DNA of 64,000 bases from Balanoglossus misakiensis (taxonomy: Eukaryota; Hemichordata). The translations under genes and the position numbers were made by a program. This document shows, piece after piece, positions 37,121 to 50,300 of this stretch. The DNA lies in assembly GCA_040954595.2 (NCBI GenBank), contig CM082588.2, forward strand, positions 8,618,001 through 8,682,000. Direction: 5' to 3'. The notes under the pieces are model-generated. The model saw only the letters and a list, made by a program, of their open reading frames with translations, ran no database searches and was not told where the DNA came from. The first letter of the stretch is position 1, and each line of letters starts with the position of its first letter.

Positions 37121-38693
37121 CTTGCAATATATAACTGCACTGCAACTATCAGATCGTGGACACATGCACAGCTACACGCAAAGCAGAGCTGCTCAAAAGA
37201 TCCAGGATTGAGAAATAGCAAACCTATTAAGATAGCGGCGCTGTTCTCAAAACCCTCCTACACAACATTCGCCGTACACATGGTACAGGGTTTTCACATT
37301 ATGATGATCATGCATCGCCTATGACATGAGGCGAACACGCTTACAGAACACAGTCAGTATTTTCCATTTCATAACATCATGAACATAAGACATGTAAGAA
37401 GGGGACCCCTTTCTATCATGCTTATGTCACATGCAATCACAGACATTCCATTGTCAACGAGGGAGAGTGGAAAATTCCCGTTTCTTGTACGTGTATTAAA
37501 TCCACATATAAGGGCAGTAGCGCCGGGAAATAGTCTCACGCACATGGTTGTCAATGTATTTTTTTCTGTCTGGAGTTTCTGGTGGAAAGTTCGCGTCATA
37601 TGCCATGACTCAGAACGTGTAAAATTCAATTAACTACCGATCCAACACCACCTAGTGTATAATGGTTTGGTCTTACTACACTCGACTAGGCCGCGCCGGG
37701 GACAAACGAAAATGTTTATAAAGCGAAACGTGTTTCTCCCCAAATATCCCATCGCCTTTTAACATGTAATAAGTTCTGGCAGCTTTTGGAAATGTTCTGT
37801 TGAAATGTGAAGTCGGGCGATCTTATTGGGAGGATTGTTTTTGTTTTGAAATGTCTATATAGCTGTATGGCCTCAGACTCACGTTTATTTTATTTTTTGT
37901 GGCCGGCCGGGGAATCCCCCTTTTACTTGAGCCAAATAATAAAACATTTTCCCACAATTAAGATCATTATTTCGTAAAGAAGGAATTTGTTGAAGTCTGA
38001 TTATATGTTTTATCGTTTCTGCGTAGCCGTCTTGTCCGGCATGCATACGGACTGAATAAATACACAATACATGTTAATTTCGCGCCTTCGCCGTACACCA
38101 GGCTGTAAACACGGGTTTCATTGACAATTTTCACGAAGGTGATCACGCTCTGGTCATGACCCAGGCAAGCAAAATTCTAACCAATCAGAACGGGATAACG
38201 GTACTTATTAATATTCATTATATCTGATAACCAATCACACGTAATATGCTAATATGAAATACACGTGCGGGAGAAGTGAAAGTCTGGATTATTACTACAA
38301 TGTGTACAGTATGTACATTTCCAGCAGAATCAGTCCAAGCTAAGAGGGGAGTGTAACTATACGTAGTGCCGAGACAGCTAGTAAATATTGCAGATAATTT
38401 CTGTTCCACAATACTGTTCAACCAGGTTCTCATATCAGTGCGATATATTGAACGCAGTTTCATCTCCAAATAATTCTTGAGAAAGAATTAGCGTCTAGGA
38501 TACATTCCAGAGGCCTTTCCCGACATTTATTGTTACCAGACGATCGATCTTGACACTGCACCAGACTGTAGACTGCATCTCCGTCTCGCTCTCCTGTAAA
38601 CTCTTGTCAACCAGTAAATACTGCGTTTTGTACGTTAGTGAGGAAATACTGACTTCAATAGTATTATTTTATTGGTACAACTGAAAAGCAACC
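37121..38693. promoter_or_regulatory. Divergent promoter region between GOGAT and the 300-aa gene
   Basis: About 1.5 kb separates the two gene starts, which point away from each other. CCAAT boxes are seen at 38181-38185 and 38231-38235, and an inverted one (ATTGG) near 38671. The 5' UTR of the rightward gene probably begins in about 38500-38690. No repeat of the families listed here was recognised in this stretch, unlike the rest of the window. Confidence 0.4.
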
Positions 38694-39977
38694 ATGTGTG
38701 ACGACAACATCAACCAGGAGATCGCAACTCTTCTGCACTTAAATTCTCACCTTGACAGCATGGCTCCAATATCCATAGATGAGATTGAAGATGAACATGC
38801 CTGGCCTGAATTGAAAGCTCTGCGCCAAAGCAAAGAGGAACGCGGCGGAGTTTTGATAAAGGAGATGGGCAACTTTCGAAGAAGGGAAAACGTGGTTTGG
38901 CGGGAATGGTTCGTCCGCAGCCAGTCGCCGCCGAAATCTCCAACGGAAGACGGCGCACAAAGAATAGTCAAACTGAATGGAAGTGATATTCCTACCGAAT
39001 ATGAAGTATACGAACCCCGGCGCCATGAAATGCCTGTAATCGGTAAGTCTAATCTGTTTGTCTTTTGAGTAAAGCATTTATAGATAGTCGGAAAGTCGCT
39101 TACGTTTCACCATGGAAACCCGTATTCCGAATATTGAAGATGGCATTTTGTCAGCGGTACAGTGGTGCCCGGAAAACGTGAGATAGGGGAGGGTAGCGAC
39201 ATTTATTTTACCTTGGAAGTTGGTGTGTATATTGGTCGAGGTCGAAGTTACATATTTATTTTCATGTGACGTCATCAAATGCAAACATAGATGACTAATT
39301 TTTTTCCGCCGATCGAAGACACAGCAAGACGTAGACGGAGAGGCCCTGCATTTTCGTTTGCGTTTGTTGTCCCACTAATAAAGCGTTTTAATGCAATTTT
39401 ATTATTTTTCTGTTATCTTTCAGGAACGTATATTGACTCCAGAATTACTCCTGGATTCTTTTACAAGATCCGCATCAACGGCTCACAGAAATACCAATTC
39501 AAAGGGAGGGCAATGCGTTTGCTGAGCATCGGCAAAGGTTATGGAAGACGAATAACATTTGCCAGCAAGTCGTTGAACAATAACAGTAATTTCTTCTGGT
39601 CGGACTCGCACGACCACGGTTACGCCTTCAGCATCTGTGCCGTCTTCGAGAAGGACGAGTTCGGGATCTACGACGCCGATCACCGACACGTCGGCAGCGC
39701 GACAGTGGAATTCGTCAGCGATGTGCAGAATGAAATTTCTCATGTCATCACTGAGCAAAACTGCGTGGAAAAGACTGTTTCTGTGACAATGCGATGCACC
39801 GTCAACATCAAGAGTGAACCGCACGGTCTCGTATCCCTAAGAAATACCAAAACTCTCAATTTAGACGGCAGGGCGCTGGTTGTCAAGGCTGCAAAGAGCA
39901 ACAAGGCAGTTACAAAATACATCGAAGACGTTGAAATTTACGGAGTCGGCAGATGTACCTTGCGTTCTGATGACTAA
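38694..39977 (+). CDS. Unrecognised two-exon protein, 300 aa
   Basis: Exon 1 is 38694-39042 and exon 2 is 39424-39977, joined in phase 1 (GTAAGT donor at 39043, TTTCAG acceptor ending 39423), giving 300 residues and a TAA stop. I do not recognise the family. The N-terminal 115 residues are charged, with an acidic stretch (ISIDEIEDEHAWPELKAL), then a basic segment (KEMGNFRRRENVVWREWFVR) and a proline/serine linker. The remaining 185 residues alternate hydrophobic and polar residues as in a beta-rich domain (FFYKIRINGSQKYQFKG, GYAFSICAVFEKDEFGIYD, KTVSVTMRCTVNIKS). No signal peptide or membrane span is seen, so it is probably cytoplasmic or nuclear. Exon 2 is richer in C and G than its surroundings, as expected of a selected coding exon. 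It diverges from GOGAT and has a polyadenylation signal at 40525-40530. Confidence 0.75.
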
Positions 39978-40524
39978 CTTTTGTTGCGTTGCGTCGGACA
40001 ATGACTGCAGCTGTTCTGTTTACCATCCGCCTTCCCGCTAAGAAGTATTCAGAATGCGTCAAAACCTAGTACAATGTACCTTGATGAAAGTATACCGCTT
40101 TCCAAAAGCAAGTTAGCTGGTTTTAAAACCGACAAGGCTCGTGGCTCGTACTTCAATGGGATGTCAGGAAAGAGCATGATCGTAAAAGTGATAATTGCAT
40201 CATGATCATCATTTACCGGAAATATAAGATACAAACTCTGCACAAGTTGATATGTAATTTACAATGTGATAATTTTGAGAAGCCACCGCTTATAACTATA
40301 TATTTTATAGTGTATATTTATCTTGTACAAACCTGCCATGAAATGGTTCATAACAATGCAAGTTGTACTTTCAGTTGATAAACTACAGGATTGTTACTGT
40401 AGGCTTAGTTTGTTGACAAATTGTACAGTACTTCATAAGATGTTCTGAGTTATTCAACTGTACTGAAACGTTCCTGTTTCTATTCAGCATTCGCTGTAAG
40501 CATATTGTACAATAGTTACCGATG

Positions 40525-40530
40525 AAATAA
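40525..40530 (+). terminator. AATAAA polyadenylation signal of the 300-aa gene
   Basis: AATAAA about 550 bp after the TAA stop, followed by T/G-rich sequence. It gives a 3' UTR of roughly 0.57 kb. Confidence 0.7.
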
Positions 40531-40640
40531 AACTTGTTTGAAATGAAAAAGTATTTTTCTCATGTCCTTTTTCCTGACCCGTCCTATTCAACATAACACA
40601 TCAGTACAGTGTATTGGAACTGACCGCCCCCCCCCCCCAA

Positions 40641-40782
40641 CTGATTAAAATCGGATGTAGTGTACGGCGACGTCTTTTACTTCGCGGTACGATATTCTTA
40701 TGGTGTGTGAGGCGACAGCATAAGAATACCGTACCGCGTAAGTAAAAGACGTCGCCATACCCTACATCTGATTTTAATCAGA
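40641..40782. repeat. 142-bp palindrome related to R7
   Basis: CTGATTAAAATCGGATGTAG at the left is mirrored by CTACATCTGATTTTAATCAG at the right, and GTCTTTTACTTCGCGGTACG by CGTACCGCGTAAGTAAAAGAC. The loop is near 40715. Parts match R7 at 16430-16540 and 24857-24930, so R7 seems to be derived from this fold-back. Confidence 0.82.
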
Positions 40783-41409
40783 TTGCCCTACCCCCACAGA
40801 CTGGACAAGCACCGGAATCCCTTTCCGCGCAAATAAATCCCCAGTGTATAGGACGTCCTTTTTACAGAATCTAAAAGTATGTGCCAACCTACGAAACAAG
40901 CACTGGTATTTTGTATTCCTGGTTCTAACAACTTCCCATCGCCGCTCACACACGTGTTGAGCAGAGTTGAGCTTTACATGTACACTCAAGACTTGTATTT
41001 TTGCCCCACCCCCTTTCGTAATCAAAAATTACATTATATCACAAGAACAATGCCACAAAGGCCTAAATGAAAAATAAAAACTCAACGATCCAATAGGGAC
41101 ATCGACACTACCAATGCCAGAAATAGCAGAAATAAAGCCTGTAGGCCAGCCAAGAGTATTTTCTTCCAAACACCAACACTATTCATCTCCTGTGTTTCGT
41201 ACACGAAAAGCATAAAACGAAAGGTGTCGAAACTCATTCTGGACTTTGGACGGTTGAAACAATTTCTAAAATCGGCCATGAAGACAGATCTAATATTTTT
41301 TTTGCGCTGGTGTTCGTTCTGTAGGCTACTATAATTTTCAACAGACGTGAAGGAAATTTCTATAACACGTCTGAAGCGCAACCACATCCATTACAGGGAA
41401 AGACAAATA

Positions 41410-41540
41410 ATTGTAGCTTGGTGGGTTGGCTGCCGGGGTCGTGCGGCCTGCGCGGTGTGGGCCTCGCGCGCCCGCGCAAGTCGCACGAAACACGGGCCAG
41501 CCACCAAACCAGCCCACCAAGGCCACAATTATTGCAGCTA
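41410..41540. repeat. GC-rich imperfect inverted repeat
   Basis: A GC-rich block (CCGCGCAAGTCGCACG region) is flanked by arms ATTGTAGCTTGGTGGGTTGG and CCAGCCCACCAAGGCCACAATT. Base composition is sharply different from the AT-rich surroundings. It may be a short mobile element or a local CpG island. Confidence 0.5.
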
Positions 41541-42580
41541 GGAAAAAAAACCAGCTTTGGCCGTTCTTCTGTCCATTAGTTTTAAACAATATCATATCCG
41601 GCTTAGAAGTAGTCTGGAATCCTGACTGGCGCGTGTTTTTTTCGCGAAAAAACACGTCAGACGAGATTTAGAAGTAGATAGAATGTAAAGCAGCTATCTG
41701 AAATCTTGATTTAGTGCCTCGCCCAGATAATTTGATTACGTAAAGAAGTTTCGATGATGACTAGGCCTAGATACATGAGATATGACATTCCGAACGTGTT
41801 GCAACATTATTTAACGCACATCACCACACATGTCACGATGACCTTTCAGTTTAACCCCAACTTGAACTTGAATACGTCTCACCATGCTGACTTACGCGCT
41901 TATTGATCAGCTTTTCGACAGTTTTTTTTTTTTTTTTGAGATTGCAAAACGCGACGCACATGATTTTTAGTATAAAATGACAATATACTGGCAAGTAGGC
42001 CTACTGCACTGCATGAAGAAAGTACTTGAAAAATATTTCATGTCAAAGTCACTTCGGTTATTAGTTGTCATAGCAATAAATGTCGGCCAAATTTACCATG
42101 ATCAACAGCAGAAAAATTGCCCCATTATGCAAATTAAGCTCTCGAGGGGCTAGTGTTATTGAAATCCCAAAATAAACATGTAACCAGCGCTTCTCTATAC
42201 AAATGTATAATGAAAGCAGAAAACGAAGCAAGCATTGCAGAATGATTTTTGCTGGGGTGAAGGAATATTTCCACCATGCAGTCGGTGCATGCTACAAGGT
42301 GCGGTTCAAAAGCTGTTCCCGTTAGCATACCGTCCCCCACCGGAGTACGTACACGAGACGGAGACGTGATGAGAGGAGTGTTTGAAATTTATGTATACAT
42401 GCCGTTCTATTTACATACTCAACATTAATTATATGTTAACTGAATATTCATGACATGTGTAAAATGTAAAATATGTCAGGCAGCTATTAGAATACATAAC
42501 ACAGACTTCATTCGAGAGAGAATGGGAGAGAGCGGACTGAAGTTCAAAGTCTACAGCTGAATTTAAAAAGGTTTATGTCA

Positions 42581-43091
42581 TTAAAGGCAAGTAAGCTGTA
42601 ACTTTTGGGATAATTTTCATAATTTTTGTTTCACACTGCACTACCATTAGTCCATGCAGATGAAGGCAGTGAACTATACACAAGCATTATAAACCCTAAA
42701 TATGAGTGCATATGCAAGTTTTAACCAGATAAATAATAAAGCTTTGCCGCAAGCGATTATGGCCGCCACCGTGGGAAAATGAAAGAAACAATGAAAATGT
42801 CGCATTTCCGGTTGTGAAACTTCATAAACAAAACATGATCTCATCCACTTGAGCTCATGGAAGTAAATGTACACCACTGAGATATCAGATTTTCATTTTT
42901 CATTGCAATATTGCACTTTTTTAAAAATTTCAGGAATTTTTGTTTTTCTTTAATTTTTGGCCATTTTGTCATAAATAAGTGTTGAGCTTGATATATTATC
43001 ATGAAATAGCATTTAATAGATATAATTAAAAGCATATATGAGATTATTTAAAACATTGATTTTTTATCCAGTTGCAGCTTACTGCCTTTAA
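42581..43091. repeat. R5 element copy 2
   Basis: TTAAAGGCAAGTAAGCTGTA at the left and CAGCTTACTGCCTTTAA at the right. It is close to identical to 5845-6347 over its full length, with small indels. Confidence 0.85.
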
Positions 43092-46000
43092 GCGTATCAG
43101 ACCACCAAGTTTAAAAAGTGAACATGCAATTAAAAAAAAAAACACGATAACTACAGGTCATAGTTATTAGAATAGACCCCCCCTATTAACTATGCTACAA
43201 GTTTACTAAGCTGACACCGCAACATCGGTGAGATTTAGTCCAGAAGTCAGGTAGCATTCGGGCTGTTGATCTACTGTCTGTAATTTAAAAAAAACATATC
43301 CGACGAATTTATAAATTTAATATGTCGGGAACGAAATGGCGGTCTCGCTAGGCTGGGGTCGACGGATGCAATGGAGAGGGAATCTAATAGTGTGTATTGA
43401 GGGATATTGAAGCATGTGACCAAGACGTGATATGTTAATAATGCTATGCGTGATGCCAGTCATGGGACTACCGACAATCGGAGCGTTGTCAATGACGACA
43501 CTCACGGTTTTACAAAAGTTGTTCACACTTAATTGCATTAACTGTGCAAATTTCCAAAAACAATGTTCTCTTCACCCCTGAAACGCACTTATCTGTGGAA
43601 TCTTGCTTTAATTATCGAAATTATATTGTTTTGATCATGTTCTATTCTATGTACTGCGTCCACCGATGAATGGGTACAATATAGGCCACTAGTAACTAGT
43701 ACATGAAAATACGGGGGGAAAAATTTCCGACACAGTTAAAATTCGAAAGTATCATACATATCAAGTACGTAGACTAGATTTATCGGCCACGGAAAATCAG
43801 GTCGTCATGGACCCTGGTCAAATTTCGATTATGAATTCCGTCATCCAAAAAGAGTCATAGCATTCACAACTTGACTCAACGCTTTTCACGAAAAATAACG
43901 ATACGATTTATATAAGTTCACAATTCACCCATTGCGTGGCTCAATCCTCGTTTCATAAGTTCTTTTTTTTTACTACATTGTATAATGAAAGACCACGCCT
44001 CTCATGATATAATATGATGCTTGCTACAGGCTGGAAAACATATCATTTGTATTGGTCAAGCATGTCAGGGTTCATCCCCCATCAACTATTGTTTTTTTAA
44101 CACGGTTGATAAATTCCACGTTCGCTGTTACTCGTCCTTCTCAAATGCTGATGACCATATCATTGACATTGACCAAATTAAAATAACTAAAGATATTCCA
44201 GCTCGTAGCAAAAACAAAAACAAATTTGTATTGATTACCACCTGTTAGTAATCCATACAATTTGTAGGGGGAAATTGCACTTTGCAAAATTGCTTTTCCT
44301 CTACTACTAGTAAATGTGTTTCTCACGTGAAAGTGGAATGATATTATGCTAAATAGTCGTGGTACTGAGAGATAAATTATGATGATGACTTCGTCTCCGG
44401 TCAGTCACATGACTGAGTGGCTATTAAATGTGTGTGTGTTTTGGTAACACGACTGGAACCATTTTGGGATAATTGCATGGTAATAAACTCTGTAAACCCT
44501 TCAGCAGAGAGTACATGTAGTCTACACACTCAACATATTTATCATTTTGTTTTGTTTTGTTTCGGTCAAACAATGACAGAAATACCACATTCTTCCTAAG
44601 TACAACGAATACTAATGATAAAACACGCACCATCCACCAAACAACGAATTTTATCGTTTTGTAAATAATTGAAGTTTTGACGTCACATCGTAGCCTTAGA
44701 CTAGACATGCACAGTCTTTCGCCTCCGGAGCGCCCTCAACGGTCTATACCTTACAATCTAGCTCAGACTGGCTTTACAAAGCAACCCTGTGATGTGAAGA
44801 CTTCTGTCATCTGTGAGAATACAACTCTGAAATCTGGCGAATTTTGGTCTCATCACAGGGTCATTTCCCTGGATATATTGTAACAGGGAATGATCCGGAC
44901 GTGCTGGAAAGTCCTGCAAACACACACACAGCTTGTATAAACTTTGTTGAATTACAGTTTTGGTATACAATATACACATGTTCTACATGTCAATATTTTC
45001 AAAAGCTCGCATATTCTGTTTTGATCATAGCCACATTTTATGTGTGTACTCCTATGAACGTGCCAGAACTAATATACAGGTAGCTGTTGTGTGGAAACTT
45101 ATATACACAGTAAACAATGACAAGCATTCTTACTCTGTATCATGGAATTATAGCATCTCTTAGAAAACATCTTGTATTATGGGTTGTCTCCTTTGTCGAT
45201 CTACTAACAATTTTCCTGGTTTTCCATGTTTTTGCTCTGTGGTCTGATTTACTGTTGGAAATGACCGCATGTGAGGGAAAAGTTGAAAACACTGAAAACA
45301 ACCAGAAGGAGTAAAACAAAGAAAATTCTGGAAGTGATAGGAAGTTTCAACGTGTACCGTTATCATATGACTAAAGGGATCACAACGGACTGCCATGAGC
45401 TGCAACTTTTTGGGAAATTACAATGACATTTCTTTTTAAACTGTACAAATAGTAACATGACTAATGGATATGATTCATATATATTTCAGAAATAACCCTT
45501 AATCCTTTATCGATCGAACTCCCCCACTATGAATAAACACGACCTGATTCATGTGAATGATTAACTGTTTCATTGATGGGACTTTCCGCGTATTTTGGCG
45601 ACCAACTCATCAAGTTGCGCAGTCGCGCGATTCCAAAGAAACGCTTACTATCAAGTAGAGAACTTCTTTGACACAGCTGACCTTTCACCAATAAAGTGGA
45701 TTTTCTGGCGCGCACAGACTATAAACTAGGACTTAGTCGCTTTGGATACACGTACACGGTGACATTTGTACTACATGGGATTAAACGGCATTGTTTAAAT
45801 CCATAAACTTGTATACCGTTTACGCCTGCTATTCAAACACAACATGGTAATACATCGTGTCAAAACAATCATATTTCAAATCGTTGTCGATAAGAACTGC
45901 TCGTATAGTCAGTCTGGCAGCCTGTCAGCAACCCACTGTTGCCATGGAGAAACAAAAACACTTGTTATCGCGTCGTCAAAATAGTCACCCACCTGTTTTA

Positions 46001-46101
46001 GGTAAATTTCTTCATGGAATCAATAAGATGGAAAACACGACCCGACCCCCCCCCCCCCACTTTTAAAATAGAGTTTCTGATGTCTTAGAACTCATACCAT
46101 C

Positions 46102-46188
<87 letters not shown>

Positions 46189-46191
46189 TTA

Positions 46192-46247
<56 letters not shown>
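46102..46247. repeat. Compound tetranucleotide microsatellite (TTTA)n(TTGA)n
   Basis: About 22 TTTA units followed directly by about 14 ATTG/TTGA units. It is likely very length-variable. Confidence 0.93.
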
Positions 46248-47139
46248 CGTGCTTTGTATCTACATAAGGTGGGTGTGAGTCTTGGCAGCCCCGGGCTAGA
46301 TGTGACATGCTTCAACTGTATTTGAAATTTCATTATTTATAAATTAAGTCAACACAGGAAAGTCTACAGAAACGGCTGCCTGGTCGTTTAGAACGAAACA
46401 GAAAGAACCACTAGCGACACGCTATCATGAACATGACAAAGGTCGATTGTTGGCTTGTAATCTGAAATTGGGTTGCAAACTAGCCCTCTAACATATTTCA
46501 AGGAGGTGACTCATGTAATTTATAGGATATTGTACGTCACACAAAAAAACCCAGGCCATTAGTTCAGATCGAAACTGGCAGAGTCGCAGTCGAATTTCGT
46601 AGGGGAAATCTGTTGAACTGTAAGAGTTTGTTCCAGTACCAAACGCGCTACCTTGGAAGAGTGGGGAGTTTAAAATCGGTTACAAAACCTTCGACGGCAA
46701 AAGCAATAAGGTAAGACACACAGGGAAGGACACTGTCTCTAGCTAACAACCAAAGGTCACCTCCTGACTCCGGTGAATTGGACAGAGATATTCGACGTGG
46801 TTGGTTGATCTAGTATAGAACTGTTCTGTTAAGTTTTCTACTAAAGGGTTGTCATTGTCCTGAAATACTCCAAACGACCCGTCATTCTGAGAAGACGTGC
46901 TCATAGTGGAGTGGTACGTTGTTTCGTTGGCCTTTACAAAATGTCTTTCTAACTTTGCCCGAAAACAGAAAACATTGACAGAAGACAACCAAACAATAAG
47001 GTGCTGCGTTTGGAACAGGAGAGAGGGACTATCGTTTTCGTCCACCACTGAATACCGTTCTTACGTCCCACAACATATCCGAGGAAAACAGTTACAGGTT
47101 AAATATATTTATAATCAGAAAAAGAGTCGGCCTTGTCAA

Positions 47140-47310
47140 ATGGACGCTAGCAAAAAAGAAGCAACTTACAAAAGTGGAACTCCTAATAAGGCAGCTATTA
47201 TCAGCGACGAAAACAAGTAAGTACAGACATTTACTGATGGACCTGGTAAATTGATAATAACCAAAACAACATGGTATTGTAATGTCATAATTATAATTAT
47301 GCAAATCACG

Positions 47311-47363
<53 letters not shown>

Positions 47364-50300
47364 GACGGAGAAAATATTACCTTTTATATTCTTCTCTAAT
47401 TTAATATAGGAAGACATGCAAGGGAGTTGATCTCTATGGCGACAGTAGATTTGAGTTTACGGTGAAACCGGGTGGCAATGGCAATAAGGTAATTCTGAAT
47501 CACATTTTGTACATGTGACTTAATATTATGTCAAATAAAAATTGTTCCACCAATAAAGTATGCAGAGTTGAATGGTCTTGCCCTTTGTTCTTTCATTTTA
47601 TCGATTTCTGTTGCCCTCGGGGCAGATGAGTATTACCCTATGGAATGCTGAGGGTTTTGAGAAGGTATTCTGTCCGAGTAATTTGTGACGTCGTTAGATG
47701 CTGTGCACATGTTCGGACACGTATTATTTGAACGGGGCACAACCAGGGGGCGTGTGCGAGGTGTCATCCGCACCCATCAGGCACCACGACTGATATTTCC
47801 ACAGCCGTAGAAGTTGAGGTCTCTTGCTGCGAGCTCAATCTTGGCAAAATGAACGTTATTTCATACACACAAAAAACATTAAAGGGACACTATCTGTAAC
47901 TTTTGGATATCTTCAGTATTTTTGTTTTAGTGAACTACAGTTTTTAGTTCTACTCCGTACAAACTCCTCAAAAACATTAAATTGTTTTAAAAGATAGCCT
48001 GTATATGTAATGACCATTGTTATTGTTGACAACTGAATTCAAGTCCGAACTAGAATGAATTTTTTGAAAATAAAATGGTAATTTTATTAAAACATATTAT
48101 GTGTTGAGGAGGTCCAATGCAGGATGTTATAATCCTACTTTATTTAGAGACGAGTACAAGAACATTCACTTGGTACACAAAACGATATAAATAGTGAAAA
48201 ATACTCACAAGTTAAGCCTTCATTGCTACTTACGTACATTTATTTCATGCGATTGAACTTGACAAGGTGTTTTTTTGATAAATTCATTTCCAAAGAAAGT
48301 ACACGAATTGAAGATATCTCCAACCATCCGCCTGGAAGTGCCCTCCGATTCCATTGATAAGGAAATGAGAGTCGTGGTAAGACTTGTCCTGGACCCACCA
48401 GTGCCAAATTCACCTTATCTGGGGGACCATGAGTTTCTGCTGACCGACATATTAGCATTGCGGATAGAGCCTTACAGCGAGGATTTCCGATTCAAGAAAC
48501 CCGTCATTTTCCGTATGAAATTAGACGACCAGCAAGCGCTAGATAAGACTCGAGAAGTCGTAGTGAGAACGTCGAAAGAGAGAGGCCCTTGGCTCGATCT
48601 GGATACGAAATTGGTAAATATGGAGATATTCTTATCCTTTGAATTGTGTTCTAAAGGTAGGGGTCGTCCCGTCTGTGGTTTCACGGGAATGTGTCCCACA
48701 CTAGCCGAAGTATATTGGCTAGTATGTCCCATACTGGTCGAAGTAGACGAAAAGTGTAGTGCTACAATGCACATCATTGCAAGCAACGTATTACACTGTA
48801 CATCATAGCAAACATTTTTCTTACATTTCTGTTACACTTCTCCTATCCTCTCTCACTTTCCCCCTCTTTTCTCTCCCTTTTCCCCCTCCCCCTCTCTCAT
48901 ATATACATACAGGAGTACTCAACCGACTTTAAAAGCGGAGAAGTTATAGCAAAAATGGACCACTTCTGTCATCTCATTGTAGTTTCGAAAATAGCTCCAC
49001 AGTCATTCTATGTGGATCCTGACCAAGACATACAACTTTCCCTTACCGAAGACACAGTGACGACAAGCACTGGCGATGACGCCGACAATAGAACGAAGGT
49101 TAAACTTACATTTGAGGTTAGTTTGGGTTTAAATCATAAGCATGAGATATTTCAACTTTTGAAAACATTTCGACAATCGGTATAGTCGTCTATATTGACG
49201 ACATATTGGCGTATTGACGATGTACAGCGCCAGCAAAATAAGCGGGCTTGAAAACTGGTATCTTCGCTTCTTCCAATCCTCCTTTTTCTGCATTTCTATC
49301 TTCACTATAGGTTGAAAAAATCGCAAACGAATATTTACAAAGGGCTTGTGAATTGCAAGGGAAAAATGTGAAATCGATCGCATTTGATACAGTACTAAAG
49401 ATAAAAAAGGTTCAAAAATTGCCTAAATTTACCATAAGCATGCCAATTCCCGTCGCTGAGCAAGATGTCGACCTGGTGAAGGAAGGAAAGTTGAAACTTA
49501 AGCTTCTGCAAGATAATGACAAAGATGACTGGAGAGATGTCCCTGACACCACCATAAAATTCGACGCTTCGAAACAAGCAGTGACTTTCCAGGCAAAACC
49601 ATTTGACAGGTATTGTATACAATAAAATGTTATGAATTTGAAATTCAATTATATATAACTCGCGATATAATTAAAGCCCCTCTATCTGTAACTTTTAATG
49701 TTATCAGAATGTTTTACTCTGTGTATCAATCGCACTTTCTTGCTTTGCTTCCCACAGTAGAAATCAATGGTAGCTAGAAGTTACAGTTAGTGAGTCTTTA
49801 AAGCCCCTAGAGCTGCCAAATTTCACATATTTTTTCCAAAGTAAAATACTTAAGCAATAAAACACCCCCAGCCATGGTATACCACGAGATTTTGACCAGT
49901 TCACGACATATACGCACGAGCGATAGCAAGTGCGTATATGGAGTTGAACTGGTCAAAATCTCGTGGTATACCATGGCTGGGGGTGTTTTATTGCTATTAT
50001 ATTATGCCAGTATATTGAAACTTTGCATAAAACATTTTAAAAAGGCATTTTCTTTGACTATGATATATGACTGTGGTATATGACTAATATATCACAGTCA
50101 CGTGTCGTGTCTCGACCAATAAAATAGCGTGATTTACATCATCAATATACTGGTATAATATAATTCAAATATATTCCCTATTCTCTAAAATCCTCACTAT
50201 TAATTAAGCCATATTACTTACATTTGCATCTGTTTGTCATCTCTTGGCGATGCATACCACGATTGCTGCGTTCTGTTTGTATGGAGGCTGATTAAATCGT

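Larger units (their letters stand above)
40551..47139. other. Intergenic region between the 300-aa gene and the ZU5-Death gene
   Basis: No gene is supported with confidence. The region contains a palindrome (40641-40782), a GC-rich inverted repeat with a small possible reading frame beside it (41082-41540), an R5 element (42581-43091) and a compound tetranucleotide repeat (46102-46247). The remaining open frames are short, without domain or splice support. Confidence 0.6.

Noticed and set aside
46897-47139. N-terminal extension of the ZU5-Death protein upstream of 47140
   Set aside because: The frame stays open but has no in-frame ATG before 47140 and no plausible acceptor was found, so it is treated as 5' UTR.
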